A DNA stretch of 64,000 bases from positions 310,001-374,000 of the forward strand of contig JAEINU010000003.1 in NCBI GenBank assembly GCA_016342685.1. Reading direction: 5' to 3'. The position numbers and the translations under genes were made by a program. Of this stretch, positions 17,616-24,848 are shown piece after piece; position 1 is the stretch's first letter, and each line of letters starts with the position of its first letter. The notes beneath the pieces are model-generated. The model did not search any database. It saw only the letters and a list, made by a program, of their open reading frames with translations, and was not told where the DNA came from. This DNA comes from Bacteroidales bacterium (lineage in GTDB: Bacteria > Bacteroidota > Bacteroidia > Bacteroidales > UBA12077).

Positions 17616-18344
17616 CTACGAATGCGCCGCTTTTACGAGTTCGTCCAAAAGGTTTATATCATTTTCTATTGCTGTTCCAAGAACAACAATATCTGCACCA
17701 GCATTTATGGCTAATCGAATATCTTTTGTTGATTTTAAACCTCCACCAACAATTAAAGGAATGTTAACGCTTTTACTTACAGCCTCTATCATTTCGGTAT
17801 TAATGGTGTTTTTTGCTCCGCTTCCAGCCTCAAGATATATGTATTTTAAACCAAGCATTTCACCAGCCATAGCTGTTGCTGTTGCAATGTCTTGTTTGTC
17901 TGATGGTATTGGTTTTGTATTACTCATATATTCTACCGAAGTAGGTTTGCCACCATCAATTAAAATATATCCTGTGGGCAGAACTTCTAATTTGCTTCGT
18001 TTTATATGAGATGAGGCTATAACATGATTGCCTATAAGTAAATCAGGATTACGACCTGATATTAACGAAAGAAGGAGTATTGCATCTGCTTTGTTTGATA
18101 TTTGCAATAAATTTCCAGGAAATAATATTACTGGAATTGTTGAATTTGCTTTTATTAAACCTATAGATCTATCAATATCATTATTTAAAAGACTTCCCCC
18201 AACAAATATTACATCAACATTTGTTTTGTTTGCTCGTTCAATTAAATTTTCTAATGATAATTCAGTATGTTGATCAGGATCAATTAGTAAAGCAAAGATT
18301 TTTTTTCCTGATTTTTTCTTATTTTCGATTAGCTCAGAAATCAT
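17616..18344 (-). CDS. Geranylgeranylglyceryl phosphate synthase family (PcrB/GGGPS)
   Basis: A 242-residue TIM-barrel enzyme with family motifs in order: LLIDPDQH near residue 20, VDVIFVGGSLL, PVILFPGN, DAILLLSLISGRNPDLLIGNH, YILIDGGK, KYIYLEAGSGA, and LIVGGGLKS followed by GADIVVLGTAIE for phosphate binding. The family joins a polyprenyl diphosphate to sn-glycerol-1-phosphate through an ether bond, the first committed step of archaeal lipids. Homologues are known in Bacteroidota, where the product's role is unclear. It is the last gene of the mutY-ssb-gldE-gldD operon, 50 bases after the phosphopantetheinyl transferase. No dedicated glycerol-1-phosphate dehydrogenase is in the window. Confidence 0.9.
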   Translation of the reverse strand: MISELIENKKKSGKKIFALLIDPDQHTELSLENLIERANKTNVDVIFVGGSLLNNDIDRSIGLIKANSTIPVILFPGNLLQISNKADAILLLSLISGRNPDLLIGNHVIASSHIKRSKLEVLPTGYILIDGGKPTSVEYMSNTKPIPSDKQDIATATAMAGEMLGLKYIYLEAGSGAKNTINTEMIEAVSKSVNIPLIVGGGLKSTKDIRLAINAGADIVVLGTAIENDINLLDELVKAAHS

Positions 18345-18394
18345 GTTGTTAGAATTAATAAATAAAGATATAAAACGAAATTGGCATTCTAAAA

Positions 18395-19027
18395 TTATTT
18401 ATAACACCATACAATAGAGTAGTTTTTTAAAGTGAAATAATTTAAGGTAAAACGTTCGTTCATATAGCTATTGTTAACAGTTCCAAACATAAGGCCGTCG
18501 TTCTTTGGACAAAAAGATTCTATATTAAGATTGGTAACGAAATTGATATCCACTTTATCGCAGATTTTATATAAAGCTTCTTTTGCGCACCAATGTAAAT
18601 ATAAGTGGTAAAGTTCTTGATCTTTATTAATATTGTCTAATTCTTCAGGGCGAAGAAATTTATCTGCAATTCTCAAAATTTTTGTTGACATAAACTCCAA
18701 ATCCAGCCCAACTCGTTTTTTCCTACTCATTAAAATAGATGTAAGATTCTTTGAGTGCGAAATGCTGATATTGTATTCATTGTTATGTAAATATGGCTTT
18801 CTTTCGGGGCCATAAACGATTTTTGATTCTTTGCCAAGCATTTCTTTTAAAAGAGTTCTAACGCTTAGCCATTCAAGTTTTCGTTTGTGATTCTTAAAAC
18901 TTTCAACAGTAATAAGATCTTTTTCGTCTAGACTTAACATCGACATTAAAGAATCGTAATCTTCGGTTATTTCCCAGATTCCAAGTTCAACGTCTTCATT
19001 AAAATGCTCTCTAACAATAAGTCCCAT
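18395..19027 (-). CDS. 4'-phosphopantetheinyl transferase (Sfp type)
   Basis: A 210-residue enzyme that transfers the phosphopantetheine arm of coenzyme A onto a serine of carrier proteins. The Mg2+-binding signature is G-L-D109-L-E111 and the second signature is H-W146-C-A-K149-E150-A-L-Y-K. An upstream SISHS motif (88-92) contacts CoA. The length is between the AcpS and full Sfp types, as is common in this phylum. It starts 11 bases after gldD, in the conserved gld operon. No PKS or NRPS is nearby, so fatty-acid ACP is the likely substrate. Confidence 0.88.
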   Translation of the reverse strand: MGLIVREHFNEDVELGIWEITEDYDSLMSMLSLDEKDLITVESFKNHKRKLEWLSVRTLLKEMLGKESKIVYGPERKPYLHNNEYNISISHSKNLTSILMSRKKRVGLDLEFMSTKILRIADKFLRPEELDNINKDQELYHLYLHWCAKEALYKICDKVDINFVTNLNIESFCPKNDGLMFGTVNNSYMNERFTLNYFTLKNYSIVWCYK

Positions 19028-19038
19028 AACTTAATTTG

Positions 19039-19626
19039 TTAATTCCACTCAAACGACTCAATTAGTACTTTTATATCCTCTTTCACAAAGTTAATTACAG
19101 GCGCTAATGAATCTTTATTGGGTTCTGTCGCAAAATATAATGCCCCACGTAAATAATTATCAACACTATCTGTTAAAAAGAACTGAACAGAAGATGCTGC
19201 ATTACCTTCTATTTCGTATAAAATACCGTGGACATGTTTTTCAGGATTTGAAAAGACTTTTTCATTAATTGCATCTGCTTTAATTGAATGCTTATAAGCT
19301 AGTTTTCTCGTATCCTCTATAATTTGATCAAAATTCTTATTGATTTTTAAATAGCTAATGTGGATTTTTCCGTTTATTTCAGGATATTCGATATTAATCC
19401 AATAATCCTTACCATTTTTAGAATTATCGAACTCAATTTTCGCACATGAAGCGTAGTTAAAAGTATAAGGTAAATTCGCTTCAAGTTTTGTATATTCTTT
19501 ATCTGGCAAATCAATTCTAAAAAAACCTCTTGGTTTTGGAGTGTGCTTTTCTTTGCAAGAACCCAAAATAATGGGGATTATAATGATAATCACACGAATG
19601 TATGTTACTATATTTCGTTTTTGCAT
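19039..19626 (-). CDS. gldD: Gliding motility lipoprotein GldD
   Basis: A 195-residue lipoprotein. A hydrophobic leader ends in the lipobox L-G-S-C24, so the mature protein is lipidated at C24. The sequence PKPRGFFRIDLPDKEY just after the anchor is a GldD family hallmark, and the position directly behind gldE (7-base gap) is conserved across Bacteroidota. GldD is required for gliding in Flavobacterium johnsoniae and is linked to T9SS function. The exact biochemical role is unknown. Confidence 0.93.
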   Translation of the reverse strand: MQKRNIVTYIRVIIIIIPIILGSCKEKHTPKPRGFFRIDLPDKEYTKLEANLPYTFNYASCAKIEFDNSKNGKDYWINIEYPEINGKIHISYLKINKNFDQIIEDTRKLAYKHSIKADAINEKVFSNPEKHVHGILYEIEGNAASSVQFFLTDSVDNYLRGALYFATEPNKDSLAPVINFVKEDIKVLIESFEWN

Positions 19627-19633
19627 TATTGGC

Positions 19634-20953
19634 TTATTCCTTGATAGTTACCTTAATTTGCTTGATTCTACGTTTATCCACAGACTCGATGGTAAAGGTA
19701 AGTTTTTTATAGTCAATTTGTGTATTTTTTAAAGGGATTTCCCCTTTGAGTTCAAGTATAACTCCAGCTATAGTATCTACATCCCCGGTTAAATCGTCAA
19801 AATAGTCGTCGTTAATATCTACTATTTTTAAGAAATCATTTAATAGGGTTTTACCTTCAAAAAGATACGTTAAGTTGTTTATTTTTGAATAAATAATCTC
19901 ATCTTCATCAGATTCGTCTGTAATTTCACCAACAATTTCTTCAATTACATCTTCAAGTGTAACAATGCCACTTGTTCCACCATACTCATCAATAACAATG
20001 GCCATGTGAATTTTATTTTCTTGAAACTCTTTAAGTAAGTCGTTGATTTTTTTGTTTTCAGGCACAAAGTAGGGTTGTCTGATTAGTGATTGCCATTTAA
20101 ACTCGTCGTCTTGATGAATATGTGGTAATAAATCTTTTATAAATAATATACCTTTCACATTATCAAAAGTTTCCGAATAAATTGGAATTCTTGAGTGTCC
20201 AGATTTTATTATAAACTCAAGGAGTTCTTTAAATTTATATTCTATATCAATACCAATAACATCAACTCTGGATTTCATAATTTCTTTAGCACTAATATTA
20301 CCAAATTTTACAATCCCCTTTAAGATATTTTCATCTTCAGTTATTTGGTCTTTTGTTAGGTTTAATGCTTGAGATAAATCATCGATCGTAATGTTTTGTT
20401 TTATTTGAGCAAGTTTGGTTCCAATAAAACTGGTTGAGTTTACCATTAAAGTGCTAACAGGATGGAATATTTTACTAAATAGCGCAATTAAAATTGATGA
20501 AGCTCTGGCAAATTTTTCTGATTTTCTTTTTGCATAAAATTTTGGGATTGTTACTCCTAAAAATATAAGAAGGAAAGAAATTATTGCCACTTGAATTAGA
20601 AATCCTAATGAAGGAGCTTCTGAAAAATTAAAAAGCCTATTAAGAATAATACCTGCCAAAACTATAAAACTTACATTTATAAAACTGTTGGCAATTGTTG
20701 TTGTTGCTAATAATTTTGCAGGATTTTTTAATAGTTTTATTATTAATTGATTTCTAAAATCTTTTTTCTTTTCTATTTCTTTTATTTGATCCGACTTTAA
20801 GTTGAATAAAGCGTTTTCGGCCCCACTAATAAGGGCCGAAAATATTAATAAAATAAATGATATTATTATTCCTAAGATTGTATAAAAATCGATATTCTTA
20901 ACCGTAATTTTTACTATTATTAAAATTAACGGTAAGGGGTCTGCTGTTTCCAA
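19634..20953 (-). CDS. gldE: Gliding motility-associated protein GldE (CNNM/CBS/CorC family)
   Basis: A 439-residue membrane protein. An N-terminal CNNM (DUF21) region at about 25-190 has several membrane helices (ISGAENALFNL is typical), followed by a CBS pair at about 220-345 (MKSRVDVIGID; MAIVIDEYGGTSGIVTLEDVIEEIVGEI) and a CorC_HlyC domain at the C-terminus. The family resembles Mg2+/Co2+ efflux proteins, but GldE works with GldD in gliding. It lies between ssb (24-base gap) and gldD, the canonical order. Confidence 0.92.
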   Translation of the reverse strand: METADPLPLILIIVKITVKNIDFYTILGIIISFILLIFSALISGAENALFNLKSDQIKEIEKKKDFRNQLIIKLLKNPAKLLATTTIANSFINVSFIVLAGIILNRLFNFSEAPSLGFLIQVAIISFLLIFLGVTIPKFYAKRKSEKFARASSILIALFSKIFHPVSTLMVNSTSFIGTKLAQIKQNITIDDLSQALNLTKDQITEDENILKGIVKFGNISAKEIMKSRVDVIGIDIEYKFKELLEFIIKSGHSRIPIYSETFDNVKGILFIKDLLPHIHQDDEFKWQSLIRQPYFVPENKKINDLLKEFQENKIHMAIVIDEYGGTSGIVTLEDVIEEIVGEITDESDEDEIIYSKINNLTYLFEGKTLLNDFLKIVDINDDYFDDLTGDVDTIAGVILELKGEIPLKNTQIDYKKLTFTIESVDKRRIKQIKVTIKE

Positions 20954-20977
20954 TTTTTGTAAATATTATTTATTTAA

Positions 20978-21397
20978 TTAAAAAGGTAAATCATCCTCTT
21001 CGGTTGATATATTTTCAATATTTTCAACAGATGCATTCTGTGGTGCTGAGGCCGATTCTTCATTGCTTTGTTTTGCACCTAACATTTGCATATTGTCGGC
21101 AACAATTTCTGTTGTATATCTTTTATTTCCTTCTTTATCGTCCCAAGAACGAGTTCTGATTTTTCCTTCAATATATAATGGATTTCCCTTTTTAACATAT
21201 TTTTCGGCAACTTCAGCTAATCCTCTCCAAATTACTATATTGTGCCATTCTGTATTTGTAACTTTTTCATTGTCCTTACTGCGATATGTTTCACTAGTAG
21301 CTAGAGGGAAACTTGCAACTGTAACACCATTATCAAGGTGTCTAACTTCAGGATCTTTACCAACATTTCCAATTAAGATAACTTTATTAATACCCAT
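20978..21397 (-). CDS. ssb: Single-stranded DNA-binding protein
   Basis: A 139-residue SSB. The OB fold occupies about residues 1-108 (MGINKVILIGNVGKDPEVR, NTEWHNIVIWRGLAEVAEKYVKKG as family markers). A short polar linker follows and the protein ends in the acidic tip EEDDLPF that recruits replication and repair partners. It binds single-stranded DNA as a tetramer. It has its own -7 box upstream although it is in the mutY-ssb-gldE order. Confidence 0.96.
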   Translation of the reverse strand: MGINKVILIGNVGKDPEVRHLDNGVTVASFPLATSETYRSKDNEKVTNTEWHNIVIWRGLAEVAEKYVKKGNPLYIEGKIRTRSWDDKEGNKRYTTEIVADNMQMLGAKQSNEESASAPQNASVENIENISTEEDDLPF

Positions 21398-21455
21398 AAA
21401 TTTTTCATTTAAATATTTAACATAATTGTAAAGTTATAAAAAAATAATACATAGC

Positions 21456-21463
21456 CAAACATA
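21456..21463 (-). promoter_or_regulatory. -7 box of an internal ssb promoter
   Basis: On the minus strand TATGTTTG fits TAnnTTTG about 59 bases before the ssb ATG, in the 76-base gap after mutY. It would let ssb-gldE-gldD be expressed independently of mutY. Confidence 0.45.
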
Positions 21464-21473
21464 GTATTTTTAT

Positions 21474-22526
21474 TTATTTATTATCGTTTAAATATCTGTC
21501 TATAAGTCTTGGAATGCTATATTTATTAAGATCTTCTAGGTGAATATTTATTAGATTTTTATCAATAAATTCGTTTGTACTAGGCACTTCAATCTTTAAA
21601 AAATTGGCATGTATAATTTGATGTGAAAGTACATGTTTTTTTTTAACAATGTTGGAGTTGATTTTTGGGTTTATGTTTTTAAAGATTTTATTCCATAATT
21701 TATGATTGACAATTTCGTCGATGGAAATTTCCGAATCGCTTTCAATTAAAGGGAATTGATGTAATAATTTCCAAATATCCTGACTTGTTCTTTTTTCAAT
21801 AAAAAATGTGTCCTTATATATAAGGTGTAAAAAGTAAAAATATCTTTCTCTTTTTTTAATCTTTTGTTTCTTTAATGGAAGCTCCGATATTAAACCTCTA
21901 TTGTATGCAAAACAAATAGATTTAAATATACACAAGTTGCAATTTGGATTTGTAGGAGTGCATTGTAATGCACCAAATTCCATCATTGCCTGATTAAAAA
22001 CATCGGGCTGTTTCTGGTCAATAAGATCTAATGCCTTATTGTAAAATGTTTTCTTGCCGTTTGAAGTTTGAGTTGATTCAAAAATACCATATAATCTAGA
22101 CAAAACTCTAAATACATTTCCATCGACAACAGGTATTGGTTCTTTGAATGAAAAGGAAGCAATTGCAGCTGCTGTGTAATCGCCAATTCCTTTGAGTTTT
22201 TTTAGTTCTATGAAATTTTCAGGAAACTTATCATTTAAGCTGTTAACTATTACGTTAGCAGTGTGGTACATGTTTCTGGCTCTGGAATAGTAACCTAATC
22301 CTTGCCATATGTTTAATACCTCATCGATGTTTGCTTGTGCTAATGATTGTATATTCGGAAATGTTTTAATAAAATTGAAATAGTAACTTATGCCTTGATC
22401 TACTTGAGTTTGTTGAAGGATTATTTCTGAAACCCATATTAAATAGGGGTCAGAGGTATTTCTCCATGGTAAATCTCGTTTGAATTGTGAGTACCAAATT
22501 ATAAGGTTTTTGCTAATATTTCTCAT
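21474..22526 (-). CDS. mutY: A/G-specific adenine DNA glycosylase
   Basis: A 350-residue base-excision repair enzyme that removes adenine opposite 8-oxoguanine. Catalytic E34 lies in SEIILQQTQV, the helix-hairpin-helix is LKGIGDYTAAAIASF, and catalytic D135 is in VVDGNVFRVLSRL. The [4Fe-4S] cysteines are C189, C196, C199 and C205. These positions match E. coli MutY within three residues. The C-terminal region (about 225-345) corresponds to the NUDIX-like 8-oxoG recognition domain. It heads the ssb-gldE-gldD operon and is divergent from the HU gene. Confidence 0.95.
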   Translation of the reverse strand: MRNISKNLIIWYSQFKRDLPWRNTSDPYLIWVSEIILQQTQVDQGISYYFNFIKTFPNIQSLAQANIDEVLNIWQGLGYYSRARNMYHTANVIVNSLNDKFPENFIELKKLKGIGDYTAAAIASFSFKEPIPVVDGNVFRVLSRLYGIFESTQTSNGKKTFYNKALDLIDQKQPDVFNQAMMEFGALQCTPTNPNCNLCIFKSICFAYNRGLISELPLKKQKIKKRERYFYFLHLIYKDTFFIEKRTSQDIWKLLHQFPLIESDSEISIDEIVNHKLWNKIFKNINPKINSNIVKKKHVLSHQIIHANFLKIEVPSTNEFIDKNLINIHLEDLNKYSIPRLIDRYLNDNK

Positions 22527-22559
22527 TATGGCAGAACAAAATAATTTTCAATTAATTGA

Positions 22560-22592
22560 CAAATTTAATCGTTTTGTGTTTTATTAATCAAA
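22560..22592 (-). promoter_or_regulatory. mutY promoter (-33 and -7 elements)
   Basis: On the minus strand TTTG (22592-22589), a 21-base spacer and TAAATTTG (22567-22560) match the Bacteroidota promoter layout well. It is the best two-element match noticed in the window, about 34 bases before the mutY ATG. Confidence 0.6.
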
Positions 22593-22602
22593 AGAAAACA
22601 TT

Positions 22603-22610
22603 TATATTTG
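22603..22610 (+). promoter_or_regulatory. -7 box of the HU gene promoter
   Basis: TATATTTG matches TAnnTTTG. A TTTG lies upstream at 22573-22576, but the spacing of 26 bases is longer than normal. The box is 53 bases before the ATG and divergent from the mutY promoter. Confidence 0.5.
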
Positions 22611-22663
22611 CAGTTCAAATTATGTAAATGATCTAAAATATTGATAATTAAAGTATTTAAAAA

Positions 22664-22951
22664 ATGACAAAAGCAGATATCGTTAACGAAATTTCAAAAA
22701 ACACAGGGATTGAGAAAATAACTGTACAAAAAACAGTTGAAGCTTTCATGGAAACCATTAAAGATTCATTAGTAAATGATAAGAATGTATATTTAAGAGG
22801 TTTTGGTAGCTTTATCGTTAAAAAACGTGCTGAAAAAACTGCAAGGAATATTTCAAAGAATACAACTATTATTATTCCAGAACACTTTATTCCTTCATTT
22901 AAACCTTCGAAGAGATTTGTGAATAAGGTAAAAGGTAACGTTAAACATTAA
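22664..22951 (+). CDS. HU-family DNA-binding protein
   Basis: A 95-residue nucleoid protein. It begins MTKADIVNEISKNTGI, the standard HU/IHF helical start, and has the beta-arm core VYLRGFGSFIVKKRAEKTARNISKNT. The usual arm-tip proline region is replaced by IIIPEHFIPSFKPSKRF, as in Bacteroidota HU/IHF variants. It binds and bends DNA as a dimer. It is followed after 24 bases by the 30-residue basic protein and then by RNase G, a conserved order in this phylum as far as I recall. Confidence 0.94.
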   Translation: MTKADIVNEISKNTGIEKITVQKTVEAFMETIKDSLVNDKNVYLRGFGSFIVKKRAEKTARNISKNTTIIIPEHFIPSFKPSKRFVNKVKGNVKH

Positions 22952-22975
22952 TAGCAACTAAATAAAATTGACATT

Positions 22976-23068
22976 ATGCCAAGCGGAAAGAAGAGAAAAA
23001 GACATAAGATGGCAACTCATAAACGCAAAAAACGTTTAAGAAAAAATCGTCACAAGAAGAGAAAATAG
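22976..23068 (+). CDS. 30-residue basic ribosomal-type protein (AURKAIP1/bS22-like)
   Basis: An ATG-started frame of 30 codons ending in TAG encodes MPSGKKRKRHKMATHKRKK followed by a further basic tail. Some two thirds of the residues are K, R or H and there are no acids. It matches the AURKAIP1/COX24-type small protein widely annotated in Bacteroidota, related to actinobacterial bS22 and mitochondrial mS38, which sit in the small ribosomal subunit near the decoding region. It lies 24 bases after the HU gene. It is below the size cut-off of most ORF calls, but the strong composition and recognisable sequence make it real. Confidence 0.85.
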   Translation: MPSGKKRKRHKMATHKRKKRLRKNRHKKRK

Positions 23069-23095
23069 AATATTAGTTTATTCTAAGTAAATGAC

Positions 23096-23135
23096 ATTTG
23101 AACCTATTGAAGTTGTATCTTCTTTAGGTTTAAAT
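23096..23135 (+). promoter_or_regulatory. Long hairpin in the RNase G leader
   Basis: ATTTGAACCTA (23096-23106) pairs with TAGGTTTAAAT (23125-23135) through 11 pairs including one G-T. A symmetric TT/TT internal loop and a 4-bp GAAG/CTTC upper stem follow, with a 6-base TTGTAT loop. There is no T-run behind it, so it is not a standard terminator. It ends 43 bases before the rng start, and RNase E is known to autoregulate through leader hairpins in E. coli, so autocontrol is a reasonable inference. Confidence 0.5.
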
Positions 23136-23178
23136 TGTTTATAGTAATTAATGTATTACAAAATCTGGAGAAGGAAGC

Positions 23179-24729
23179 GTGAGTACCGAACTAGTAATTG
23201 ATGTAACACCCTCTGAAATAGCTATTGCCTTACTTGAAAACAAGCAATTAGTTGAGTTAAATAAGGAAAAGAGAAATTTGCAGTTTGCCGTTGGAGATAT
23301 ATATCTTGCAAGGGTAAAGCGAATTATGCCTGGTTTAAACGCAGCTTTTGTTGATGTTGGTTATGAGAAAGATGCATTTTTGCATTATCTTGACTTAGGA
23401 CCTCAATTTCGTACTTTGAATAAGTATGTTAAAAGCGCAATGACAAAGAAGGGTAAAGCATTAGCTATACCTAAAATGAAACTTGAAACAGATATCGATA
23501 AAAACGGTAAAATTTCAAATGTTTTAAAGGGTGGTCAGTTAGTGTTGGTGCAAATTGCAAAGGAGCCTATTTCAACAAAGGGTCCGCGATTAAGCTCTGA
23601 GATATCAATTGCAGGTAGAAATATTGTACTTATACCTTTTTCTGATAAAGTATCTATTTCTCAAAAAATTTCCTCACCTGAGGAAAAGAAACGTTTAAAA
23701 AGATTAGTTGAAAGTATTAAACCTAAAAATTATGGTGTAATTGTTCGCACTGTAGCCGAGGGTAAAAAGGTTGCTGTTTTAGATGCTGAGCTTAGAGGTT
23801 TAGTTAAGAAATGGGAGACTGCTTTTGATAAACTTACCGGTGAGGTTGTACCAAAATTAGTAATAAGTGAACTAAACAGAACATCTGCTATGTTAAGGGA
23901 TGTTCTTAATGTATCTTTTAATCATATTTTTGTAAATGAGGATACTGTTTATAGAGAGTTAAGAGATTACATACTTACTATTGCTCCTGAGAAAGAAAAG
24001 ATTGTAAAGCATTTTGATAAAGTTGAACCGATTTTTGATCACTATGGTGTCGATAAGCAAATTAAAGCAGCATTCGGCAAAACAGTGTCTTTTAAAAGCG
24101 GTGCATATCTTATTATAGAACACACAGAAGCTTTGCATGTTATTGATGTTAATAGCGGAAATCGTTCTAAGCTAGGAGAAGATCAGGAATCTAATGCTCT
24201 TGAAGTTAATTTAGCAGCGGCTGATGAAATTGCTCGTCAGTTACGATTAAGAGACATGGGAGGTATTATTGTTGTCGATTTCATTGACATGCACACCAAT
24301 GAAAATAAGCAACGGGTTTACGAGAAAATGAAAGAGGCGATGTCGGCCGATCGAACCAAACACAATATCTTACCTTTAAGTAAGTTTGGTTTAATGCAAA
24401 TAACGCGACAAAGAGTTCGTCCAGAATTAAGTATTCGAACGGTTGAAAAATGTCCTACATGTAAAGGCTCTGGAGAAGTTAATTCAAGTGTTTTATTTGT
24501 GGATGATATTGAAAATCACATTAGCTTCCTTATTAATGAAGCTAATCATAAAAAACTTACTTTAAAAGTGCATCCATATATAGCCGGTTATATAAAACAG
24601 GGTATATATTCTACAAAAGTTAAATGGTTCTTTAAGTTTAAAAAGAACATAAAAGTAGAATCAGTAAATTCTTACCACTTTCTAGAATTTCACTTCTTTG
24701 ATAATGATGGTGAAATTATAAAAGATTAA
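23179..24729 (+). CDS. rng: Ribonuclease G (RNase E/G family)
   Basis: A 516-residue endoribonuclease that cuts AU-rich single-stranded RNA and matures rRNA. An S1-type domain is at about 35-130 (VGDIYLARVKRIMPGLNAAFVDVG). The DNase I-like catalytic region has metal-binding D323 (HVIDVNSGN) and D367 (IIVVDFIDM). The zinc-link CPTC motif is at C425/C428. The start is GTG, chosen because homologues begin here (MSTELVIDV) and a GGAG-AAGGA Shine-Dalgarno-like stretch precedes it, which is unusual for a Bacteroidota gene. No extended RNase E scaffold tail is present. Confidence 0.95.
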   Translation: MSTELVIDVTPSEIAIALLENKQLVELNKEKRNLQFAVGDIYLARVKRIMPGLNAAFVDVGYEKDAFLHYLDLGPQFRTLNKYVKSAMTKKGKALAIPKMKLETDIDKNGKISNVLKGGQLVLVQIAKEPISTKGPRLSSEISIAGRNIVLIPFSDKVSISQKISSPEEKKRLKRLVESIKPKNYGVIVRTVAEGKKVAVLDAELRGLVKKWETAFDKLTGEVVPKLVISELNRTSAMLRDVLNVSFNHIFVNEDTVYRELRDYILTIAPEKEKIVKHFDKVEPIFDHYGVDKQIKAAFGKTVSFKSGAYLIIEHTEALHVIDVNSGNRSKLGEDQESNALEVNLAAADEIARQLRLRDMGGIIVVDFIDMHTNENKQRVYEKMKEAMSADRTKHNILPLSKFGLMQITRQRVRPELSIRTVEKCPTCKGSGEVNSSVLFVDDIENHISFLINEANHKKLTLKVHPYIAGYIKQGIYSTKVKWFFKFKKNIKVESVNSYHFLEFHFFDNDGEIIKD

Positions 24730-24763
24730 CACTTCAAAGAATTGTGTTTGTTGTTAATGATTG

Positions 24764-24789
24764 TTAATATCTATTTATGTAGATATTAA
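24764..24789. promoter_or_regulatory. 10-bp perfect inverted repeat between rng and dsbD
   Basis: TTAATATCTA (24764-24773) and TAGATATTAA (24780-24789) with a 6-base loop. It lies 35 bases after the rng stop and 37 bases before the dsbD -7 box. It could be a weak AT-rich terminator for rng or an operator for dsbD. The following sequence is T-rich but lacks a clean run. Confidence 0.4.
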
Positions 24790-24826
24790 TTATTATACAT
24801 CTATTTTTTATTTACTACTTAATTCT

Positions 24827-24834
24827 TAAATTTG
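24827..24834 (+). promoter_or_regulatory. -7 box of the dsbD promoter
   Basis: TAAATTTG fits TAnnTTTG. A transcript starting about seven bases later would have a very short leader before the ATG at 24849, or about 17 bases before the alternative ATG at 24858. Confidence 0.5.
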
Positions 24835-24848
24835 GTGCATTCTAAAAA

